Shown piece by piece: positions 43,882 to 48,067 of a stretch of 48,067 bases of DNA. Source of the stretch: Longimicrobiaceae bacterium (GTDB lineage: Bacteria; Gemmatimonadota; Gemmatimonadetes; Longimicrobiales; Longimicrobiaceae); assembly GCA_030146875.1 (NCBI GenBank), contig JASLAX010000070.1:1-48067 (forward strand), written 5' to 3'. Both the position numbers and the translations under genes were made by a program. Numbering within the stretch: the first letter of the stretch is position 1; every line of letters begins with the position of its first letter. The notes under the pieces were generated by a model. The model worked only from the letters and a program-made list of their open reading frames with translations. It did not search any database and was not told the DNA's origin.

Positions 43882-43918
43882 GGGAGGGAGCGGACCGCCG
43901 CGCGGTCCGCTCCCTCCC
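43882..43918 (-). terminator. Terminator of the rpsF-rpsR-rplI operon
   Basis: GGGAGGGAGCGGACCG (43882-43897) pairs perfectly with CGGTCCGCTCCCTCCC (43903-43918), a 16-bp stem, 37 bases beyond the rplI stop. Confidence 0.85.
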
Positions 43919-43954
43919 GGTGCTCGGTCCGGCCGCGAGGGCCGGGGGCCGCCG

Positions 43955-44401
43955 CTACTCCTCGGCGATGACCCAGACCTTCAGCTCGGGCCGCACCTGC
44001 GCGTGCAGGCGGACCGCGACGCTCGTGACGCCCAGCGCCTTGATCGGCTCGTCCAGCTCGATGGTGCGGCGGTCGATCTCGATCCCCTGCTCCGCCAGCT
44101 TCTCGGCGATGTCCGCCGAGGTGATGGAGCCGAAGAGCCGCCCTTCCTGCCCGGCGCGGGCGTGGAAGGTGAGGGAGACGCCCTCGATCTGCTTGGCGCG
44201 CTCGCGCGCCTCGCCCATCGTGGCGGCTTCCTTCTTGGCGCGCTGCGCGCTCTCCGCCTCGATGCGGCGGATGTTCTCCTTCGTGGCCTCGTACGCGAGC
44301 CCCTGGGGAATCAGGTAGTTGCGCGCGTAGCCCGGCTTGACGTCCACCTTCTCCCCGGCGTCGCCGAGGTTCTCGAGGCGCTCCCTGAGGATGACCTGCA
44401 T
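43955..44401 (-). CDS. rplI: 50S ribosomal protein L9
   Basis: A 148-residue ribosomal protein starting MQVILRERLENLGDAGEKV, with the conserved VKPGYARNYLIPQGLA loop, the long connecting helix and a C-terminal domain containing GRLFGSITSADIAE. Last gene of the rpsF-rpsR-rplI operon. Confidence 0.97.
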   Translation of the reverse strand: MQVILRERLENLGDAGEKVDVKPGYARNYLIPQGLAYEATKENIRRIEAESAQRAKKEAATMGEARERAKQIEGVSLTFHARAGQEGRLFGSITSADIAEKLAEQGIEIDRRTIELDEPIKALGVTSVAVRLHAQVRPELKVWVIAEE

Positions 44402-44420
44402 GTCGGAATCTCCTTGGGCG

Positions 44421-44642
44421 TCAGCCCTCGTGGCCCGCGATGTACGGGAGCAGGGCGAGGTAGCGCGCGCGCTTGATCGCCGTTCCCACCTGGCGCTGGT
44501 GGCGCGCGCACATGCCGCTGATGCGCCGGGGAAGGATCTTCCCGCGCTCGGTGATGAAGCGCGACAGGGTGCGCTCGTCCTTGTAGTCGATGATGCGGCT
44601 GCCGGACTCGCAGATCGGGCAGCTCTTCCGTGAAGGGCGCAT
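44421..44642 (-). CDS. rpsR: 30S ribosomal protein S18
   Basis: A 73-residue ribosomal protein with IDYKDERTLSRFITERGKILPRRISG-type core (split: DYKDERTLSRFI, GKILPRRISGMCARHQR) and AIKRARYLALLPY. The N-terminus has CPICESG, adding cysteines C8 and C11 that with C47 suggest a zinc-type S18. It starts three bases before the rpsF stop boundary, with no ssb gene between. Confidence 0.97.
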   Translation of the reverse strand: MRPSRKSCPICESGSRIIDYKDERTLSRFITERGKILPRRISGMCARHQRQVGTAIKRARYLALLPYIAGHEG

Positions 44643-44645
44643 GGT

Positions 44646-45008
44646 CTAGGCCTCGTCGTCGGAGTCTTCGTCCTCGTCCGACTTCGGAGCGACCTGGACG
44701 GGAGAGGTCGCGAGCCCGCCCTCGTTGACCACCACGAGGTAGCGGAGAAGCTCGTCGTCGAGCTTCAGAAGCCGCTCGAACTCGGGGAGGGTCTCGATGG
44801 GAGCGGCGAAGTGGGCCACCACGTAGTATCCGGAAGTCTGGTCCGCGATCTCGTATGCGAGCTGGCGGCGACCCCAGTGGTCGACCTCGGTTACCGAACC
44901 GCCCTTGCCCTCGCCCGTCAGCAGCGCGTGGTAGCGCTCCAGCTTGGTGTTCACCGCCTCTTCCTCGACCGCAGGAGAGAAGATGTACACGATCTCGTAG
45001 TCCCGCAA
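44646..45008 (-). CDS. rpsF: 30S ribosomal protein S6
   Basis: A 120-residue ribosomal protein. The TTG at 45008 is chosen: it gives (M)RDYEIVYIFSP, the normal S6 start, and AGGAAGG lies at ideal spacing. A GTG two codons upstream overlaps that Shine-Dalgarno and is rejected. The core has HWGRRQLAYEI and YYVVAHFAAP; the C-terminal tail is acidic (SDEDEDSDDEA), as in many S6 proteins that are glutamate-tailed. The promoter is at 45097-45125. Confidence 0.96.
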   Translation of the reverse strand: MRDYEIVYIFSPAVEEEAVNTKLERYHALLTGEGKGGSVTEVDHWGRRQLAYEIADQTSGYYVVAHFAAPIETLPEFERLLKLDDELLRYLVVVNEGGLATSPVQVAPKSDEDEDSDDEA

Positions 45009-45070
45009 AGTCACCTTCCTGTGGGCTTGAGGCCCCGCGCCGGTGCGCGCGGAGCAGGAAAAAAGAAACC

Positions 45071-45088
45071 GTCCTCCAGGGGGAGGAC
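45071..45088 (-). promoter_or_regulatory. Small hairpin in the rpsF leader
   Basis: GTCCTCC (45071-45077) pairs with GGAGGAC (45082-45088) between the promoter and the TTG start. S6:S18 autoregulatory leaders exist in many phyla, but I cannot identify their conserved core here. Confidence 0.35.
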
Positions 45089-45096
45089 AGCTCGGC

Positions 45097-45125
45097 AATA
45101 TAGCACCGGCCCCCGGAGCGCACAA
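45097..45125 (-). promoter_or_regulatory. Promoter of the rpsF operon
   Basis: Minus-strand TTGTGC (45120-45125) and TATATT (45097-45102) are exactly 17 bases apart, with TGC before the -10 box (extended -10). The -35 box lies in the loop of the terminator at 45108-45136. Confidence 0.7.
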
Positions 45126-45136
45126 CTCCGGGGGCC
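45108..45136 (-). terminator. Terminator of the DUF4321-like gene
   Basis: GGCCCCCGGAG (45108-45118) pairs with CTCCGGGGGCC (45126-45136), 24 bases after the stop; it overlaps the rpsF promoter. Confidence 0.7.
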
Positions 45137-45159
45137 AGGGCCATCGACCGATGACCGCG

Positions 45160-45435
45160 CTAGAGCCAGGTCCGCGCGGCCAGGGCCACCACCAGCACGC
45201 CGACGATGCTCAGCGCGTTGAGCCGGAAGACCAGCGGCCCCAGCGTCACCCCGATGGCGACCAGGTCCACCACCAGCGGCCCGAACGCGGCGGCCACGGA
45301 GTAGGTGAAGAAGTCGCGCGCCGCGCTGTCCGGCATGAAGCGCACGGCCAGCTCGGAGAGCAGCGATCCCAGGACCAGCCCGATCAGCACCACCAGAGCC
45401 AGCCGGCCGGCGCGGCGGCGGATAGCGACGTTCAT
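45160..45435 (-). CDS. DUF4321-like membrane protein
   Basis: About 91 residues: basic start MNVAIRRRAGR, one helix LALVVLIGLVLGSLLSELAV, a short soluble loop, then FGPLVVDLVAIGVTLGPLVFRLN and a last helix ALSIVGVLVVALAARTWL. The GLVLGSLLSE and xLGPLxFRLNxxSIVG patterns match small DUF4321 membrane proteins known mainly in Firmicutes. Function unknown. The ATG follows GGGAGGTGAG. Confidence 0.7.
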   Translation of the reverse strand: MNVAIRRRAGRLALVVLIGLVLGSLLSELAVRFMPDSAARDFFTYSVAAAFGPLVVDLVAIGVTLGPLVFRLNALSIVGVLVVALAARTWL

Positions 45436-45513
45436 CTCACCTCCCAAACCCGTGGATCCCCGGACGCCCGGGCCGCTCCGGGCGCCCCGCCTGCCCGCGC
45501 GGCGCGCCCGTGG

Positions 45514-46500
45514 TCAGCGGCGCCGCTCGGTGGCGTAGGCGATGCTCTCGCGTAGCGCGTCGAGCGCGGGCCCCTCCGGCAGGCCCTCCAGCTCGTCCGC
45601 CGCCCGCTGCGCGCATTCGAGCGCGCGGTCCCGTGCATAATCCAGGCCCTCGTGCGCCGACACCAGCTCCACCACCGCCGCGATCGACTCGTCCGAGGGC
45701 TCAGGGTCGCGGAACAGGGCGTCCACTATGGCGCGGTCGGCCGCGTCCAGCCGCGGCAGCGCGGCGATGAGCGGCAGGGTCACCTTGTGCTCGCGCAGGT
45801 CCAGCCCCGACGGCTTCCCCGTCACGGACGAGTCGGCGGTGTAGTCCAGCAGGTCGTCGGCGATCTGGAACGCCATCCCCAGCTCGTGCCCGAAGCGTGC
45901 CAGCGGCTCGCGGTGCTCGGGCGAGCCGGTCAGCGCCCCCAGCTCGCACGCCGCGGACATCAGCGACGCCGTCTTGCTGGCGATGAGCCGGTCGTAGTCG
46001 CTCTCGGAGAAGTCGAGCGCGTCGCACGAGGAGAGCTGCCGCATCTCGCCCACGGTCATGGCGTTGGCGGCGGCGGCGATCACGCGGATGGGCTCGATCT
46101 TCCCCAGGCGGGTGATCTCGGTGATGGAGCGCGAGTACAGGAAGTCGCCCATGATGATGGCGACCTGGTGGCTCCACAGCGCGTTCACCGTCGGCATGCC
46201 GCGGCGCAGCACCGAGTGGTCCACCGCGTCGTCGTGCACCAGGGTAGCCAGGTGCACCAGCTCGATCACCGCCGCTAGCGTCTCCGCGTCGGGGCTGGGG
46301 GTGCCGCTCACCTCGTCGCAGAGCAGGAGCAGGCCGGGGCGGAAGAGCTTGCCGCGCAGCTTGACCAGGTACTCGTTGATCTCCCCCATCGGCGCGAAGT
46401 CGGCGGCGACGATGCGGCGGATCTCGTCCACCACGGCGTCGAGCCGCTCCTGGATGGGAGCCTGCACGGCGGAGAGGGTCGGCGGCGCGGTACGGAGCAT
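45514..46500 (-). CDS. Polyprenyl diphosphate synthase
   Basis: A 328-residue trans-prenyltransferase. First Asp-rich motif DDAVD at 90-94 (LVHDDAVDHS), GKLFRPGLLLL near 50, and second Asp-rich motif DDLLD at 215-219 with GMAFQIADDLLDYT. The region before the first motif (ELVHLATLVHDD) has small residues, suggesting a long-chain product for menaquinone or ubiquinone side chains; the exact length is not readable. Own promoter at 46546-46575. Confidence 0.92.
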   Translation of the reverse strand: MLRTAPPTLSAVQAPIQERLDAVVDEIRRIVAADFAPMGEINEYLVKLRGKLFRPGLLLLCDEVSGTPSPDAETLAAVIELVHLATLVHDDAVDHSVLRRGMPTVNALWSHQVAIIMGDFLYSRSITEITRLGKIEPIRVIAAAANAMTVGEMRQLSSCDALDFSESDYDRLIASKTASLMSAACELGALTGSPEHREPLARFGHELGMAFQIADDLLDYTADSSVTGKPSGLDLREHKVTLPLIAALPRLDAADRAIVDALFRDPEPSDESIAAVVELVSAHEGLDYARDRALECAQRAADELEGLPEGPALDALRESIAYATERRR

Positions 46501-46545
46501 CGGGTCGCGGGGCGGTGGATCCGGTTGGGCGCGGAAGCGCCGCAC

Positions 46546-46575
46546 AAGCTAACGGGCCTGTCGGGCCCGTGTCAA
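46546..46575 (-). promoter_or_regulatory. Promoter of the polyprenyl synthase, overlapping a hairpin
   Basis: Minus-strand TTGACA (46570-46575) and TAGCTT (46546-46551) are 18 bases apart. The spacer is itself a 7-bp inverted repeat, ACGGGCC and GGCCCGT (46552-46570), which may terminate the upstream TPR gene ending at 46593. Confidence 0.6.
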
Positions 46576-46592
46576 AGCGGGACGCGGCCGGG

Positions 46593-48067
46593 TCAGCCGG
46601 CGGTGCGGAGCATCTCCACCCGCCGCTGCGCGTCGCGGAAGCGGATGTCCATGGCCAGCACGCGCGAGTAGTACTCCCGCGCCTCCACCGGGTGGCTCAG
46701 GGCCTCCTGGCAGCGGCCGAGCTGGTACAGAACGCCGATCAGGTCTCCCTCGGCGGTGCCGGGAATGCGCAGCGCGCGGTCCAGCACCCGGGAGGCCACC
46801 TCGTACTGGCCCTTCTCCACGAAGCACTGCCCGATCAGCTCCAGCGTGGCGAGCGGGTTGGCGCCCCCGCGCAGCGCCACCTGCAGCTCGGAGATGGCCT
46901 CGTCGATCAGCCCCATCTCCTTGAACGCCATCCCCAGGTCGTAGTGCGAGGCGGCGTCCTCCACGTCGATGTTCTCGGCCACCTTCTGCCGGAAGGTGGA
47001 GAGCATCTCGGCGAAGTCGCGGTCCTCGTCGCCGGTGGGCTCCTTCTCCTCCACCACGAAGCGGGTGGTCTGGTCGGCGCGCACGTCGTCCATGATCAGC
47101 GCGCCCAGGTCCACGTAGTCGCCCGCGGGCGCGGCCGGCTGTACGGGGGCGGCGGGCGGCGGCGCGGGAGCCGGCGGAGGGGCGGGTGCCTGCGCGCGGA
47201 GGAAGGGCGCGACCTGCGCGGCGGCGGCGCGGCCCTCCACGTTGTGCGGGTCCAGCTCCAGCACGCGGTTGAAGACGGCGGCGGCCTTGCCCTCCTGCCC
47301 GTGCAGCGCCAGGTGGCGGCCCAGGCCCAGGTACGCCTCTACCTGCACGTCCGCGCGGCCGCTGCGAAAGGCGTACTCCACGCGCTTCTGCAGCAGCATT
47401 CCGTCGTCCGGGCGCAGGCCCAGCAGCGCGGTGATGGGGGCCACCGCCTCGAAGTACATCCCCCGCGCGGCCAGGGCGCGGTGGGCGGCCTCCAGAACCT
47501 CGGGGACCTCGTGGCCCAGCCCGCGGGCGCGCAGCTCGCGCACCAGCTGCTCGCGCGAGGCCTCGTCCGCGGGGACCGCGGCCACGTGCGCGCGCAGCTG
47601 CTCCAGGTTGTCCGCCGCCGCTTCGACGACGGGCTCGGGCACGCGGCGGGGCGGCGGGGCGTAGCGCGCCGGCTCGTCATCGAAGCCGATGAGCGGCAGG
47701 TCGCCGGCATCGCCGCCGTCCGCGTCGTCCTTGTCGATCAGCAGCGGCAGGTCGCCGCCGTCTTCGCCCGCGTCGTCCGCGTCCAGCAGCGGCAGGTCGC
47801 CGCCCCAAGATCGATCACCCTCGTCCTCCGCGCCGTCGTCGGCCAGGAAGGCGATCGGCTCGCCGTCGTCCTCCGCGCCGTCGTCGGTCAGAAAGGCGAT
47901 GGGCTCGCCGGCGTCCTCGTCGTCGCCGCCGTCCAGCAGCGTCGGCTCCAGCTCCAGCCCCAGCCCGGCGGCGGGGGAGGGGGGCGGCGGCGGATCATCC
48001 AGCAGGGAGGTGGATTCAAGGCCGGCGAGAGGGGCAACGCCGCCGGAGCCGTCGTCCAGGGCGGTGG
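46593..48067 (-). CDS. TPR protein with acidic repeats (5' end outside window)
   Basis: The frame is open from 46593 to the right edge, giving about 491 C-terminal residues; the start lies outside. The visible N-terminal part is disordered and very acidic, with repeats GEPIAFLxDDGAED (two copies) and GDLPLL (three variants) at 47680-47930. Tetratricopeptide-like helices follow: AYLGLGRHLALHGQEGKAAAVFNRVLELDP (split by pairs), HYDLGMAFKEMGLIDEAISELQVAL and CFVEKGQYEVASRVLDRAL. A Pro/Ala linker separates two TPR blocks. A GTG at 47642 is not needed as a start. Likely a scaffold protein; no function can be assigned. Confidence 0.8.
   Translation of the reverse strand, partial: TALDDGSGGVAPLAGLESTSLLDDPPPPPSPAAGLGLELEPTLLDGGDDEDAGEPIAFLTDDGAEDDGEPIAFLADDGAEDEGDRSWGGDLPLLDADDAGEDGGDLPLLIDKDDADGGDAGDLPLIGFDDEPARYAPPPRRVPEPVVEAAADNLEQLRAHVAAVPADEASREQLVRELRARGLGHEVPEVLEAAHRALAARGMYFEAVAPITALLGLRPDDGMLLQKRVEYAFRSGRADVQVEAYLGLGRHLALHGQEGKAAAVFNRVLELDPHNVEGRAAAAQVAPFLRAQAPAPPPAPAPPPAAPVQPAAPAGDYVDLGALIMDDVRADQTTRFVVEEKEPTGDEDRDFAEMLSTFRQKVAENIDVEDAASHYDLGMAFKEMGLIDEAISELQVALRGGANPLATLELIGQCFVEKGQYEVASRVLDRALRIPGTAEGDLIGVLYQLGRCQEALSHPVEAREYYSRVLAMDIRFRDAQRRVEMLRTAG
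47680..47930 (-). repeat. Acidic tandem repeats in the right-edge TPR gene
   Basis: Two near-identical copies encode GEPIAFL(T/A)DDGAED (about 47825-47915), and three variants encode GDLPLL or GDLPLI (about 47690-47800). Confidence 0.7.

Noticed and set aside
45012..45014. GTG start for rpsF
   Set aside because: It overlaps the AGGAAGG ribosome binding site; the TTG at 45008 has proper spacing and gives the standard S6 N-terminus.
47642..47642. GTG as start of the right-edge TPR gene
   Set aside because: The frame stays open with coherent acidic repeats to the window edge, and no ribosome site precedes this GTG; the gene is truncated by the edge.

Overview
The window is a GC-rich (roughly 70% or more) stretch of a Gram-negative chromosome. 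Gram-negative envelope genes include a LolA-like lipoprotein, a PpiD/SurA-type periplasmic foldase and several lipobox proteins. The overall style (nearly all genes densely packed, GTG/TTG starts, inositol-phosphate synthase, long Ala/Pro-rich acidic TPR proteins, dispersed CTCCGCG-type repeats) suggests Gemmatimonadota, perhaps near Longimicrobium. This placement is inference; no marker here was searched. The content is mostly housekeeping. I see no phage, insertion sequence, CRISPR array, toxin or defence island, and no tRNA or rRNA gene.

Layout, left to right. At the left edge, 1-4305 holds a truncated class II aldolase-family gene (minus), a metallophosphoesterase (plus), a cold-shock protein (plus), a zinc-type alcohol dehydrogenase family gene (minus) and a SnoaL-like protein (plus). 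From 4628 to 8984 a minus-strand run reads prfA, prmC, a YlbF-family gene, a CDP-alcohol phosphatidyltransferase and myo-inositol-1-phosphate synthase. The last two suggest inositol phospholipid synthesis. Next come rpmE, a small exported protein and a ferritin-like gene, then the series yajQ, hemL, a SpoIID-like lipoprotein, an exported beta-rich protein and a Gfo/Idh/MocA oxidoreductase. A LolA-domain lipoprotein with its own terminator lies at 15828-16790.

From 27675 down to 17132 is one long co-directional minus-strand run, with a recognisable promoter at 27734-27763: a TPR protein with PAPWE repeats, aroQ, efp, accB, pilT, accC, comB, ftsK and a small unknown. Several of its genes overlap by four bases. 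Divergent from it is a PpiD-like peptidyl-prolyl isomerase (27902-29728).

From 37363 to 29995 is a NAD and aromatic-biosynthesis block on the minus strand: aroF, yraN, the Nudix-type regulator nrtR, nicotinate phosphoribosyltransferase, glutamine-dependent NAD synthetase and a long nicotinamidase-like hydrolase. Immediately after nrtR there is a clean sigma70-type promoter whose -10 box lies in a GTTCTC-N5-GAGAAT palindrome. A second, perfect GTTCTC-N5-GAGAAC copy lies downstream before the pncB start. This is a self-contained candidate NrtR regulatory circuit and the most testable observation here.

The right end holds a 38-residue membrane peptide, smc overlapping a gene for a P-loop-less CpsD/MinD-like protein with SPOR repeats, rsfS, the ribosomal operon rpsF-rpsR-rplI, a DUF4321-like membrane protein, a polyprenyl diphosphate synthase, and a TPR protein with acidic repeats that runs off the right edge. 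Three families of palindromic interspersed repeats occupy the larger intergenic gaps.
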